Shown: positions 1 through 8,417, numbered from the stretch's first letter. The stretch: DNA of 34,345 nt from Thermococcus sp. (GCA_027075325.1 JALTBN010000020.1:1-34345), one strand, 5' to 3'. Program-made: numbers and translations. Notes: generated by a model not told the origin, from the sequence alone.

Positions 1-102
1 GACCCGGCCTGTCCCTACGAGCCGGGTTCCTACCTTAGAATTGCGGAAGAATTTGGCCTCGCTTTGCCGATTGACACCTTTGGAAAGCAAAAACCGGTGT
101 GA
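1..102 (+). CDS. C-terminal tail of an unidentified protein (5' end outside window)
   Basis: Frame 1 is open from the first base to a TGA at 100-102 and gives 33 residues beginning DPACPYEPGSYLRIAEEF and ending GKQKPV. The stop lies 10 nt before the next start, and the ribosome binding site GAGGTGG of the next gene begins directly after it, so this is probably the preceding gene of the same operon. The tail contains one cysteine and no motif that I can assign to a family. I do not propose a function. Confidence 0.6.
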   Translation, partial: DPACPYEPGSYLRIAEEFGLALPIDTFGKQKPV

Positions 103-112
103 GGTGGTGGAA

Positions 113-1177
113 ATGAAATGGAAAGCTTTCTTACTCGCCGGAATCCTGCTGGTTTCAGTTTTAGGTGCCGGCTGTATCGGAAGCTCGGGCACCTCGGAGA
201 AGGCAACCCCCACCCAGAAGGAGGTAACCGTCAAGGATTTCACCGGCAGGAGCGTGACAGTAAAGGTTCCCGTCGAGAGGGCAGTTATAATGTCAACCTC
301 GGCCCTTGAGATAGTCCAGCTCCTCAACGCGAGCGACCAAGTCGTTGGAATCCCCGCCGAAGCAAAGGAAGACGCTTTCCTGAGTCCAAGCCTTAAGAAC
401 AAGACCGTCATCGGCAAGAGGCTCAATGTGGACGACTGGGAGAAGGTTCTCGCTTTGAACCCTGACCTCATCGTGAACCTCTATCTGAGGAAGTTCTACG
501 ACGTCGATGAGTTCCTCAACAGGTCGGCGGGCTACGGCATCCCTGTGATAATGCTCCGCGAGGACAGACTTGAGGACATACCGAAGGCGGTTGAACTTCT
601 CGGAAAGCTCTTCGGGAAGGAGAAGGAGGCCAAATCCTTCGGGGACTACTTCAACGAGCAGGTGAGTGAGGTTAAGGCGATAGCCTCGAAGATACCCGCT
701 GAAAAAAGGAAGAAGGTTATCATGATACAGCTGATAATGGGCAAATACTACCTCGTCAACGGCAACGACGTTTTAGCGCAGGCGGTCAGGCTTGTTGGAG
801 CGGACTACATGGTGAACCTCACCTTCAACGGCTACACACCGGTCAGGGTGCCGATGGACAAGGAGAAGATTATCGCCAGCTACAAGGACGCGGATATGGT
901 AATCCTCCTCACGAGCGCGGTAACGCCATACGACCAGGTGAGCGAGCTGAGGGAGACGATGCTCTCCGACGAGGCATGGAACGAGATAAAGGCCGTCAGT
1001 GAGAACCACATCGTCATCCTCAGGGCTGACATGGGGAAGGACAGCTACCTCCGCTGGAGTCCGAGGATGGCCGTCGGAATCTGGGTCATCGGAAAGGCCA
1101 TCTATCCAAGCTATTACCCCGACTGGGAGGGCAAAGCAAAGGAGTTCCTCCGGAAGTTCTACCCCTTCCTTTCCTAA
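113..1177 (+). CDS. Secreted lipoprotein, FecB/BtuF-type ABC substrate-binding protein
   Basis: This 354-residue protein would capture an iron-chelate, haem or cobalamin-type ligand outside the membrane and pass it to the permease at 2070-3005. It begins with a lipoprotein signal peptide: MKWK, a hydrophobic stretch, then lipobox LGAGC (Cys near residue 21), followed by a Ser/Thr-rich linker. The body follows the helical-backbone PF01497 pattern, with DFTGRSVTVKVPVERAVIMS opening the N-lobe and a WSPRMAVGIWVIGKAIYP segment near the C-terminus. I chose ATG 113 because GAGGTGGTGG (101-110) precedes it; the frame is open to 41 but the extra 24 residues would displace the signal peptide. The ligand cannot be read from sequence. 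Confidence 0.88.
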   Translation: MKWKAFLLAGILLVSVLGAGCIGSSGTSEKATPTQKEVTVKDFTGRSVTVKVPVERAVIMSTSALEIVQLLNASDQVVGIPAEAKEDAFLSPSLKNKTVIGKRLNVDDWEKVLALNPDLIVNLYLRKFYDVDEFLNRSAGYGIPVIMLREDRLEDIPKAVELLGKLFGKEKEAKSFGDYFNEQVSEVKAIASKIPAEKRKKVIMIQLIMGKYYLVNGNDVLAQAVRLVGADYMVNLTFNGYTPVRVPMDKEKIIASYKDADMVILLTSAVTPYDQVSELRETMLSDEAWNEIKAVSENHIVILRADMGKDSYLRWSPRMAVGIWVIGKAIYPSYYPDWEGKAKEFLRKFYPFLS

Positions 1178-1197
1178 TTCCTTTTTGGGGTGAAACC

Positions 1198-2073
1198 ATG
1201 ATAGCCGTCTTCCCCGCGAGCCTCGCAGAAATCGTCAAGCTCGTCGGAAAAGGCGATGAGATAGGTGGGATAAACGAAGAGGTCAAGCTGGACTACTGCC
1301 TGCCGGAGATGAGGGACAGGCCCATTATTGGCAAATACCTCAAACGGACGAAGAAGACCTACTGGGACGTCTTAGAGGAAATCAGACCGAAGCTGATCCT
1401 CGACTTCAGGGTGGAGAACCTGCATTCTTCGAGCGAGCTTTACTCCTTCGCGGGAAGAATCGACGCTAAAGTTATTCTCCTCGACTTTTTAACCGTTGAA
1501 GACCTCGTTGAAGGGAGCAGATTAATCGCTGAGAAGGCCAGAGGGGACTTCTCAAAACTGGGGGAGTTCTACGGGAGGCACCTTGCGAGGATAACGGAAG
1601 TCTCAGAATCGATTGAAGAAAAACCCAAAGTCGTCATGCTCTACCGGGGAATAAACGTCGTCACCGGAACCAACGTTATAAGCGACGCAGTTGAGAAGAC
1701 AGGCGCCGAGAGCCTCGGGAAGAGGCTGAGAACTGAAAGGAAGGTCTATCCCCTTAAAAGGGAGGACTTCATCAGGCGCTTTGGCGACGCGGATCACCTT
1801 TTCCTCCTGACGAGCGTTCTGACGGACAAAGAGAGGCTTGAGGAGATACGGGATGAAATGCTCGATTCAACGGAATGGAGAAAGGTTAAAGCCGTTGACG
1901 AGGGCAACGTCCACATCGTTGGCTCCGCCCTCGACAGGGAAAGCTTTATGCGCTGGAGTCCCCGCTTAATTCCGGGAATCTATCAGATAGGAAGGCTCGT
2001 CCACGGAAGGGACTTTCCGGAATGGAAGAGGCCGACAAAAGAGCTTTACAGCCTCTGCGGTGTTGAGGGATGA
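1198..2073 (+). CDS. Signal-less paralogue of the FecB/BtuF-type binding protein
   Basis: This 291-residue protein is a diverged paralogue of the preceding lipoprotein. Its first residues (MIAVFPASLAEIVKLVGKGD) align with the lipoprotein from about residue 68 (VIMSTSALEIVQLLNASDQV), and both share the IIGK/VIGK segment and the C-terminal RWSPR block. It lacks a signal peptide, lipobox and the first strand of the N-lobe. The start is well supported: GGGGTGA lies four bases before ATG 1198, and a TAA at 1175-1177 ends the previous gene. As drawn it should be cytoplasmic, which is unusual for this fold. It overlaps the permease start by 4 nt (ATGA). Its role might be intracellular ligand binding or regulation; this is inference. 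Confidence 0.82.
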   Translation: MIAVFPASLAEIVKLVGKGDEIGGINEEVKLDYCLPEMRDRPIIGKYLKRTKKTYWDVLEEIRPKLILDFRVENLHSSSELYSFAGRIDAKVILLDFLTVEDLVEGSRLIAEKARGDFSKLGEFYGRHLARITEVSESIEEKPKVVMLYRGINVVTGTNVISDAVEKTGAESLGKRLRTERKVYPLKREDFIRRFGDADHLFLLTSVLTDKERLEEIRDEMLDSTEWRKVKAVDEGNVHIVGSALDRESFMRWSPRLIPGIYQIGRLVHGRDFPEWKRPTKELYSLCGVEG

Positions 2074-3005
2074 GAAAGCTTGCGCTAATAATCCTCCCTT
2101 CATTTGCCATACTCTTAGGAATCTTTGTGGGTAGCTATCCGACCAATCCATTCAACCTGACAGAGGGAGCAGTTAGAATAATCTGGGACATCCGCCTGCC
2201 GAGGACCCTGATGGGCGTTTCGGCAGGAATAGCGCTCTCTTTGGGCGGAATGACCCTTCAGGCGGTCTTCAGGAACCCTCTCGTTGACACCTACATTCTC
2301 GGCGTTTCCTCCGGCGTTGCCCTCGGCGCTGCTATAGCCGTTGCCTTTTTGCCCTTCGCTGGAATCGCACCTTTAGCGCTCCTCTTCGGCCTCTTAGCTG
2401 TTTTCCTCGCCTACTGGATGGCCCGGATAAACGACAGGGTCTCGACGGTCTCCCTCATCCTGGCCGGAATAATCGTTACTGCCCTCTTCTCGGCCCTGCT
2501 TTCGCTCCTCGAACTCCTCCTGCCGAGCGAGAGCTTGTCAGCTCTGGTGGTATGGCTCATGGGGAGCCTCTCAAACGCGACGTGGGAGACGGTAATCTAC
2601 TCCCTCCCTGGCGTTCTCATCTTAGCGTTCGTCCTCTTCCTCCTCCGCTGGAACCTTAACGCGATGAGCCTGGGCGATGAGGCCGAGCTTCTGGGCCTAA
2701 ACGTTCACCTCTGGAGGGGGATTTTCATCTTCATCTCAGCCCTAATGACGACGCTGGTAGTTTCATTCACAGGAATAATCGGATGGGTCGGGCTAATCGT
2801 CCCTCACATGGCCAGGATGCTCGTAGGCCCGGAGCACTCAAAACTCATCCCAGCTACAATCTCAATCGGGATAACCGTGATGGTTCTGGCGGATGTCGTC
2901 GTTAGACTTTTCCCTGGAGACGTCCCAGTCGGGATCATAACGACCCTCGTCGGCGTTCCCTTCTTCGGCTATCTCCTCAGAAAAACCGGGGGTGGATGGA
3001 GTTGA
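2070..3005 (+). CDS. FecCD/BtuC-family ABC transporter permease
   Basis: This 311-residue integral membrane protein is the permease of a siderophore/haem/cobalamin-type importer. Hydrophobic segments run throughout, beginning with LALIILPSFAILLGIFVGSY. Family blocks are clear: RLPRTLMGVSAGIALSLGGM near residue 40, then QAVFRNPLVDTYILGVSSG, GDEAELLGLNV before the late helices, and FTGIIGWVGLIVPHMARMLV, the characteristic late FecCD segment. The ATG at 2070 overlaps the TGA of the preceding gene, indicating translational coupling. The cognate ATPase is at 3597-4367, with a flavodoxin-like gene inserted between. Confidence 0.93.
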   Translation: MRKLALIILPSFAILLGIFVGSYPTNPFNLTEGAVRIIWDIRLPRTLMGVSAGIALSLGGMTLQAVFRNPLVDTYILGVSSGVALGAAIAVAFLPFAGIAPLALLFGLLAVFLAYWMARINDRVSTVSLILAGIIVTALFSALLSLLELLLPSESLSALVVWLMGSLSNATWETVIYSLPGVLILAFVLFLLRWNLNAMSLGDEAELLGLNVHLWRGIFIFISALMTTLVVSFTGIIGWVGLIVPHMARMLVGPEHSKLIPATISIGITVMVLADVVVRLFPGDVPVGIITTLVGVPFFGYLLRKTGGGWS

Positions 3006-3616
3006 GGATTCTAATCGTCTACACCACAAGATACGGAACGACGGAAAAGGTCGCTGGGCTGGTTAAAAATCTCTTCGAGGAAAGAAATCATGAGGTCAAG
3101 GTTGCCCATGTTGAGGAAAACCCCTCACCCGTTAATTACGACCTTGTCGTCATGGGCGCTCCAGTTTACCGCGACGGCCCGCACTGGGATTTAATGGAGT
3201 GGATTGAAAGGCACAAAGGGGAGCTTGAGGACGTTCCAAAGGCGTTCTTCTTAGTGGCGATGCATTTGGCCGGCTCGGTCTTCATGGGGAAGCTCCACGG
3301 AGGGATAGCCTACGCCCAACCGCTGATAGAGGCCTTCGAGGTTCCGCCCTTCTACGGGACGCTAATCGGCGGTGAAATAGACCCGGAGAAGATGAGCGAC
3401 GAAGACAGGAGGAAGATGAGGCGCTTCTACGCGGTTCTCGGGGAAAAGCTGGAGAAGAAGAGCCTCTTCAGCGAAAAGGACGTTGAGGCATTCGTAAGGA
3501 GAACGCTTCTCTACTACGACTGGTTCGGGAGGCACTTCAGGCGGGGCGAGGTTGAAAAAACTAAGAACTTCGACTTCATGGAGAAGGTGAGGGAGCTTGA
3601 GAGGACTCTGGGCTGA
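3002..3616 (+). CDS. Flavodoxin-domain protein of the HemG-like (Flavodoxin_5) type
   Basis: The protein (about 204 residues) starts directly with a flavodoxin strand and FMN phosphate loop, ILIVYTTRYGTTEKVA, and continues with NYDLVVMGAPVYRDG, which fits the second FMN loop. This is the pattern of HemG-type menaquinone-dependent protoporphyrinogen oxidases and related flavodoxins, so it probably binds FMN in the cytoplasm. The gene lies between the permease and ATPase of the FecCD-type importer, suggesting that it acts on the imported compound, perhaps a tetrapyrrole or ferric chelate. I prefer TTG 3002 because GGGGGTGG (2988-2995) is 6 nt upstream; an in-frame ATG at 2996 would abut that site. 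The substrate is not known. Confidence 0.82.
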   Translation: MRILIVYTTRYGTTEKVAGLVKNLFEERNHEVKVAHVEENPSPVNYDLVVMGAPVYRDGPHWDLMEWIERHKGELEDVPKAFFLVAMHLAGSVFMGKLHGGIAYAQPLIEAFEVPPFYGTLIGGEIDPEKMSDEDRRKMRRFYAVLGEKLEKKSLFSEKDVEAFVRRTLLYYDWFGRHFRRGEVEKTKNFDFMEKVRELERTLG

Positions 3617-4367
3617 AGACGTTGGCTTTTCCTACGGGGACTTCGGGATAAAGGGGGTTAGCCTTAGGGTTAGTCCCGGCGAGTTTGTGGCGTTAATAGG
3701 GCCTAATGGAGCGGGGAAGAGCACCTTGCTTAAGCTTATCTATGGAACGTTGAAACCCCATAAAGGACGGGTTTTGGTAGATGGAAACGACGTCCACAGG
3801 CTCTCGCCGAGGGAAAGGGCCAAAATCCTGGGCTTTGTTCCGCAGAACCACGTCCCGACCTTCCCCTTTAAGGTTCTGGACTTTCTCCTCCTCGGTGCCA
3901 CTCCAGAGCTTGGAACCTTCGGCGCCCCGGGCGAGAAACACAAGAAAAGAGCTTTAGAACTGCTCAAAACGTTTGGCCTTGGGGAGTACGCCGAAAAGCC
4001 CTACACCTCGCTGAGCGGCGGCCAGATGAGGCTCCTCCTGACGGCAAGGGCGTTGATGACCTCACCGAATTACATCCTCCTTGACGAGCCGACGAGCGAA
4101 CTTGACTTAAAAAACGCCCTCCTCGTCCTCCAGACGGTCAGGAAGCTGACGAGTGAAGGCGTTGGCGTTCTCCTCGTTATACACGACCCCAACTTGGCTT
4201 ATCTCTTCGCCGACAGGCTGGTTTTGATGAAGAATGGCAGAATACTTGCCCATGGAAAGCCAGATGAAGTCTTTGATGAGAGGCTTTTAAGCGAGGTCTA
4301 CGGAATAGAGCTTAGACTTATCGACTGCTCCGGTGAAACCGTTTTAAGGCCGAAGCTAGAGGTGTGA
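3597..4367 (+). CDS. ABC transporter ATPase, FepC/BtuD-like
   Basis: This 256-residue nucleotide-binding subunit energises the FecCD-type permease at 2070-3005. It has Walker A GPNGAGKST (about residues 36-44), Q-loop LGFVPQNHVP, ABC signature LSGGQ, Walker B YILLDEPTSELD and switch histidine VIHDPN. The C-terminal segment with ELRLIDCSGETVLRPKLEV resembles the short tail of iron-chelate ATPases. The start is TTG 3597, supported by GGTGA at 3586-3590, 6 nt upstream; it overlaps the flavodoxin stop by 20 nt. The separation of permease and ATPase by a redox gene is the unusual part of this importer. Confidence 0.93.
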   Translation: MRGLWAEDVGFSYGDFGIKGVSLRVSPGEFVALIGPNGAGKSTLLKLIYGTLKPHKGRVLVDGNDVHRLSPRERAKILGFVPQNHVPTFPFKVLDFLLLGATPELGTFGAPGEKHKKRALELLKTFGLGEYAEKPYTSLSGGQMRLLLTARALMTSPNYILLDEPTSELDLKNALLVLQTVRKLTSEGVGVLLVIHDPNLAYLFADRLVLMKNGRILAHGKPDEVFDERLLSEVYGIELRLIDCSGETVLRPKLEV

Positions 4368-4370
4368 GCG

Positions 4371-5816
4371 ATGAAGGACATGCGGGAGTACCTTGAGTGG
4401 CTTGAGAGACGGGGAGAGCTTATTCACGTGGAGGAGGAGCTTTCCCCGGAGCTTGAGATTCCGGCCTTTCTGAGGAAGGTCATGTACGAAAAGAGGGGAG
4501 CTGTTCTCTTCGAAAGGGTTAAGGGCCACCCTGAGTGGAGAATCGCTGGAAACCTCTTCACGAGCGTTGAAACGGTTAGGGAAGCCCTCGGCGTTAGCAA
4601 ACTTGAGGAAATCGGCGAGAGACCGCTCAAGCTTCTGGAAAGCCTTCCTCTCGGCCTCTCCGACAAGCTTTCCTCCCTCGGAAGGCTGAAGGAGATGAGC
4701 AACTACCTCCCAAAAATCGCGAGGAAAGCCGAATTTACAAGGAACGTAATCGAAGAAGAGCCGTTGAACTTCATTCCGGCATTTAAGACTTGGCCCAGAG
4801 ATGCCTCCCGTTACCTTACCTACCCGCTCGTCTGCTTCTCCGACCCGAGGGGAGTGAACTCGATCAGCGTTTACCGCGTCATGCTCCTCGACGGCTCTAC
4901 CGGAGTGATCCACTGGCAGATACACAAGCGCGGAAGCCAGGCCTGGCGGGACTACCTTGAGAGGAACGACGGGAAAATGCCGGTAGCGATAGCGATAGGC
5001 TCAGACATAGGGACGCTTTTGACTGCCGTCTCCCCAGTCCCCTATCCGATGGACAAGCTGCTCTTTGCGGGCTTCGTGAGGGGGAAGGGGCTGGAACTCT
5101 ACCGCCTGCCCAACGGCGTCCTCGTTCCCGCCAATGCCGAGGCTGTGATAGAGGGCTATGTCGATGTGAACGAGCTGAGCGAGGAGGGACCCTTTGGGGA
5201 CCACTTCGGCTTCTACGACAGGCCGAGCGAGAGGAACGAGCTTTACCCGGTCTTCCACGCTGAAAGGTTGTATTACCGCGACGACCCGATTTACTATGGT
5301 TCAGTCGTCGGTAAGCCACCGCTTGAGGATGCCGTAATCGGGAAAGCCATCGAGAGGATCTTCCTCCCTCTGATGAGGATGGTTCTGCCGGAAGTTGTTG
5401 ACGTCAACTTCCCTGAATACGGCGTTTTCCAGGGCGTTGCCATCGTCTCAATAAAGAAGCGCTATCCGGGTCAGGGTAAGAAAGTCCTCAACGCCCTATG
5501 GGGAACGGGCCAGATGGCACTGACAAAGGTGATAATAGTCGTCAGCGAAGACATAAACGTCCACGACATAAACCAGGTGATCTGGGCGGTCGCTTCCTTC
5601 GTTGACCCGCAGAGGGACGTTTTGGTAATCCCAAACGCACACACAGACGCCCTCGATCCAGCTGCCCCGAACCCGCCTCTCGGGAGCAAGCTCGGCATAG
5701 ATGCCACCAGAAAGCTTCCGCTGGAGATGAACGGGAGAGTCGTGGAGGAAGTCGAGGAAGACCCCGAAGTCCTTGAGAGGCTCGAAAGACTGTTCAAGAA
5801 GTACCTCGGTGGTTGA
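4371..5816 (+). CDS. UbiD-family decarboxylase (prenylated-FMN dependent)
   Basis: This 481-residue protein matches the whole-length UbiD family, which reversibly decarboxylates aromatic or alpha,beta-unsaturated acids with prenylated FMN and Mn/K ions. Visible blocks are YPLVCFSDPRGVNSISVYR, with Arg about 169 (the catalytic-network arginine), IHWQIHKRGSQAW, VSPVPYPMDKLLFAGF, and EEGPFGDHFGFY, where Glu about 272 and Asp about 277 correspond to the glutamate/acid pair of the active site. A C-terminal DPAAPNPPLGSKLGIDATRK block is also typical. It follows the ATPase by 3 nt and is followed by a UbiA prenyltransferase. MqnL of the futalosine menaquinone pathway belongs to this family, but the substrate here is not known. 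No UbiX flavin prenyltransferase is in the window. Confidence 0.93.
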   Translation: MKDMREYLEWLERRGELIHVEEELSPELEIPAFLRKVMYEKRGAVLFERVKGHPEWRIAGNLFTSVETVREALGVSKLEEIGERPLKLLESLPLGLSDKLSSLGRLKEMSNYLPKIARKAEFTRNVIEEEPLNFIPAFKTWPRDASRYLTYPLVCFSDPRGVNSISVYRVMLLDGSTGVIHWQIHKRGSQAWRDYLERNDGKMPVAIAIGSDIGTLLTAVSPVPYPMDKLLFAGFVRGKGLELYRLPNGVLVPANAEAVIEGYVDVNELSEEGPFGDHFGFYDRPSERNELYPVFHAERLYYRDDPIYYGSVVGKPPLEDAVIGKAIERIFLPLMRMVLPEVVDVNFPEYGVFQGVAIVSIKKRYPGQGKKVLNALWGTGQMALTKVIIVVSEDINVHDINQVIWAVASFVDPQRDVLVIPNAHTDALDPAAPNPPLGSKLGIDATRKLPLEMNGRVVEEVEEDPEVLERLERLFKKYLGG

Positions 5817-5817
5817 G

Positions 5818-6723
5818 ATGGCCTTCGACCCCGGTGAAGTCAGCAAGGCGAGCAGGTTTCACGCACTGATGAGGCTAGTCAGGATAGAGCACACCCTCTT
5901 CAGCCTGCCTTACGCTTACGTCGGAGCGCTCCTCAGCGGTTTCCACGTTACCTGGGCCGAGATAATCCTCATGAGCCTCGCCCTCCTCGGGTTGAGAACT
6001 GCCGCCTTAGCCTACAACAACATAGCGGACATAGACATAGACAGCCTTAACCCAAGGACGTGGAACAGGCCCCTGATTAAAGGCGCTGTAAGGATAAGCG
6101 ACGCCTGGTGGCTCGTCGTCATCGGTTCTGTCCTTTACTTCGTCTCAGCCGTTTTGCTGAACTTCTGGACGGCTTTGCTCAGCCCGATTCCCTGGGTTCT
6201 TGCCCTCAGCTACCCTCAGGGAAAGAGGAAGCACAGCTTCCCGCATCTGCACCTCGGCCTAACATTAGCGATGGCCGTAGCTGGAGGAACCATTGCATCG
6301 GGAGGCGACGAGGCGGGCCTTTTGCTCCTCCTTGAGAGAATTCCATGGGCATTCTTCTTTGGGGTGCTCTTCTGGGTTGCCGGCTTTGACACGATATACG
6401 CGCTCATGGACTACGAGTTCGACGTGAAGCATGGTGTTGGGAGCATCCCGGCAAGATTCGGGATAAAGAAGGCACTTGACATCGCTTTAGCCTTTCACCT
6501 GATTGCGATAGCCCTCTTCGGGATTGCGGTTCAGCTCTACGGCCTCGGATGGGTTTACGTTGCCGGATGGCTCGTTGCGAGCGCTCTAATCCTCTACGAG
6601 AACTATTTGGCGAGAAAAGACCTTGAGAACGTTCCAAAGGCCTTCAACCTCAACATACCCATCGGATTAATCCTCACGCTCTCCGCGATAGCCGACGTCC
6701 TGATAAAACTCGGAGGTGGTTGA
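5818..6723 (+). CDS. UbiA-family aromatic prenyltransferase (MqnP-like)
   Basis: This 301-residue membrane protein belongs to the UbiA superfamily, which attaches an isoprenoid chain to an aromatic ring inside the membrane. The first Asp-rich motif is YNNIADIDIDSLNPRT and the second is DYEFDVKHGVGSIPARFG. The N-terminal RIEHTLFSLPYAYVGALLSG is typical of the 4-hydroxybenzoate polyprenyltransferase/MqnP branch rather than the geranylgeranylglyceryl-phosphate synthase branch that makes archaeal lipids. About eight hydrophobic segments are visible. I chose ATG 5818 because GGTGG at 5808-5812 precedes it; the frame extends upstream into the ubiD-like gene without a better start. Immediate adjacency to the decarboxylase implies that the decarboxylated product is prenylated. 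Confidence 0.92.
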   Translation: MAFDPGEVSKASRFHALMRLVRIEHTLFSLPYAYVGALLSGFHVTWAEIILMSLALLGLRTAALAYNNIADIDIDSLNPRTWNRPLIKGAVRISDAWWLVVIGSVLYFVSAVLLNFWTALLSPIPWVLALSYPQGKRKHSFPHLHLGLTLAMAVAGGTIASGGDEAGLLLLLERIPWAFFFGVLFWVAGFDTIYALMDYEFDVKHGVGSIPARFGIKKALDIALAFHLIAIALFGIAVQLYGLGWVYVAGWLVASALILYENYLARKDLENVPKAFNLNIPIGLILTLSAIADVLIKLGGG

Positions 6724-7683
6724 ATGAAAAGGGCATTGGCGTTGTTCATTGTCGGACTAATCGTTTTGGCGGCAGGATGCATAAGCAGCAGTCCGAGCAA
6801 GCCCACCGAGACTGCAACTCCAACGGTGAGGGCCGCTACCCTGCTCGGGGGCATCAGCACGCTCGACATAATGCAGGCTAAAGGCTTCGACGGGAAGAAC
6901 GGCTTCCACGTTAAGGTTCTGCGCCTGGCCAAAACTCCCGACATCATAGCGGCCCTCAAAAACGGGGAGACCGACTTCGCCGTTATTCCAGCCGAGATGG
7001 CGGCCAAGCTGGCCCAGAGCGGCGTTGATATCAAGATAATCGCCGTTGACATGCTCCAGAACCAGGCGATAATCGGGAAGGAGAAGATGAGGCCCGAAGA
7101 AATTAAGGGCAAGAAGATCGGAGCGGTGGTTGCCTCGGGCACCTTCAAGCTCTTCCAAGCCTACATGAAGGCGCTCTACAACGTAACGCCCGACGACTAC
7201 ACCGTCGTGAACGTTCCGCCCGGCTCGATCGAGGACTCGCTGAAGGACGTTGACGCCGTCGTCATCTGGGAGCCGATAGTGAGCCAGCTCATGGTCAAGA
7301 ACTACACGGTGATAGCGACCTACTCACAGCTGTGGGACGAGGCGAAGGCCAGGGGCATTGTGAGCGGCCCTGCTGTAATGCTCGTCTGGGTGGTAAGGGG
7401 CGACTTCCTCAGGGAGCACAAGGCCCTAGTGGATAAGTTCATCAGGGCGCAGGAAGAGAGCGCGATCTACTGGAAGAACAACGAGGCGGATACTGAGAAA
7501 GTTCTCATGGACCTCTACCACCTCGACGAGAATACAGTAAAGACGCTCTACGGCAGGACGGAGGTGGTCAGTGGCCTCACCGACGAGATGATAACGGGCA
7601 TCAAAAGCGAGTGGCACTTAGCTTACCTCGGCGGCTACCTGACCGAGAACCCCGAGAACCTAGACATCTTCTACAGGGGCTGA
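6724..7683 (+). CDS. Lipoprotein binding protein, NitT/TauT (SsuA/ThiY-like) family
   Basis: This 319-residue protein has a lipoprotein signal with lipobox LAAGC (Cys about residue 19) and a Ser/Pro/Thr linker. The mature domain fits the periplasmic binding-protein-like fold of the NitT/TauT/SsuA group: ALKNGETDFAVIPAEMAAKL, then KGKKIGAVVASGTFKLFQAY, then DAVVIWEPIVSQL. Family members bind small organic acids, sulfonates or thiamine precursors. The ATG directly follows the prenyltransferase stop, and GGAGGTGG (6712-6719) serves as ribosome binding site. Embedded among ubiD, ubiA and ubiE-like genes, it may import the aromatic-acid substrate; that is inference. The MqnA/MqnD enzymes of the futalosine pathway share this general fold, but the lipobox argues for transport. 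Confidence 0.88.
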   Translation: MKRALALFIVGLIVLAAGCISSSPSKPTETATPTVRAATLLGGISTLDIMQAKGFDGKNGFHVKVLRLAKTPDIIAALKNGETDFAVIPAEMAAKLAQSGVDIKIIAVDMLQNQAIIGKEKMRPEEIKGKKIGAVVASGTFKLFQAYMKALYNVTPDDYTVVNVPPGSIEDSLKDVDAVVIWEPIVSQLMVKNYTVIATYSQLWDEAKARGIVSGPAVMLVWVVRGDFLREHKALVDKFIRAQEESAIYWKNNEADTEKVLMDLYHLDENTVKTLYGRTEVVSGLTDEMITGIKSEWHLAYLGGYLTENPENLDIFYRG

Positions 7684-7685
7684 AG

Positions 7686-8417
7686 ATGAAGCGCGGCTGG
7701 CTCTATCTCCTAATTTTTTCAGTGGTCTCGTGGGTTGCCCTGGCGAGGCTGTACCCAACGCTGATTCCGGGGATAGGGGAAACCTTATCCTTCTACTCGA
7801 AGGCCGGCTACGACCTCGTTCTCAAATCGCTCCTCCTGACACTCTATCACAGCATTTTAGGCTTCTTAGTTGCCTTTGGGCTAACCGGGGGCGCTATACT
7901 GCTCGCGCTCTATTCCGAGGAGTTCCGGGCGTTTTTGAACTCCCTCAACGTCTTCATCCAGAGCGTTTCAGTTTTAGTGTGGACAATAATCTTCATCATG
8001 ATCTTCGGCGTGACAAGCTCAATCGCCCCGATCCTCGTCACGGCAATGGCTGCCTTTCCGGCCCTCCTTTCAGCGGGCATAAGCTCGAGCAGGAACCTCC
8101 TCGAAAAATACCGCCCGCTCGTGGTTCTCCTAAGGCCCAGCAACCTCCAGCTCTACAGGCACTTCATAGTCCCGGGAACGCTCCCGGAGATGGTTTCCGC
8201 GAGCAGGATAGCAATCGGCATCGCCCTGAGGATAAGCGTCGTTGCCGAGGCCTTCGGTTCAGCCGGCGGAATAGGCTACCAGCTCGTCTACTCCTACGAC
8301 CTCGGCCTGAAGGACGGCGTTTTCGCCTGGGCGCTGCTCCTGATCCTGCTCATGGTGACGGTTGATCAGCTTATCCTGGGGAGGCTAGAAGAATGGGTGA
8401 GGCGCTGGTACTGGTGA
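7686..8417 (+). CDS. ABC transporter permease, NitT/TauT (SsuC-like) family
   Basis: This 243-residue membrane subunit pairs with the preceding lipoprotein and the following ATPase. It has five to six hydrophobic segments, and the cytoplasmic EAA-type loop is visible as FIVPGTLPEMVSASRIAIGI followed by ALRISVVAEAFGSAGGIGYQ, the typical SsuC/TauC arrangement. I chose ATG 7686, three bases after the lipoprotein stop, since this puts MKRGWLYLLIFSVVSW at the N-terminus; the frame is open further upstream inside the lipoprotein gene. The 3' end overlaps the ATPase gene by 25 nt, so the two are very likely translated together. Confidence 0.9.
   Translation: MKRGWLYLLIFSVVSWVALARLYPTLIPGIGETLSFYSKAGYDLVLKSLLLTLYHSILGFLVAFGLTGGAILLALYSEEFRAFLNSLNVFIQSVSVLVWTIIFIMIFGVTSSIAPILVTAMAAFPALLSAGISSSRNLLEKYRPLVVLLRPSNLQLYRHFIVPGTLPEMVSASRIAIGIALRISVVAEAFGSAGGIGYQLVYSYDLGLKDGVFAWALLLILLMVTVDQLILGRLEEWVRRWYW

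Noticed and set aside
4897..5319. Long minus-strand open frames (up to 140 aa) inside the UbiD-like gene
   Set aside because: They are Arg/Ser-rich shadows in a GC-rich codon context, lack ribosome sites and are fully covered by a well-supported gene.
5818..6723. Assignment of the UbiA protein to archaeal ether-lipid synthesis
   Set aside because: The motifs and the UbiD/UbiE neighbours fit the aromatic prenyltransferase branch better; a tree would be decisive.
6724..7683. Reading the NitT/TauT-like protein as MqnA or MqnD of the futalosine pathway
   Set aside because: The fold is related, but the lipobox and the following permease and ATPase genes make a transporter binding protein much more likely.
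7730..8365. 211-residue plus-strand frame overlapping the NitT/TauT permease
   Set aside because: It is an out-of-frame shadow with no membrane or domain pattern, while the permease frame has the EAA loop and correct operon spacing.
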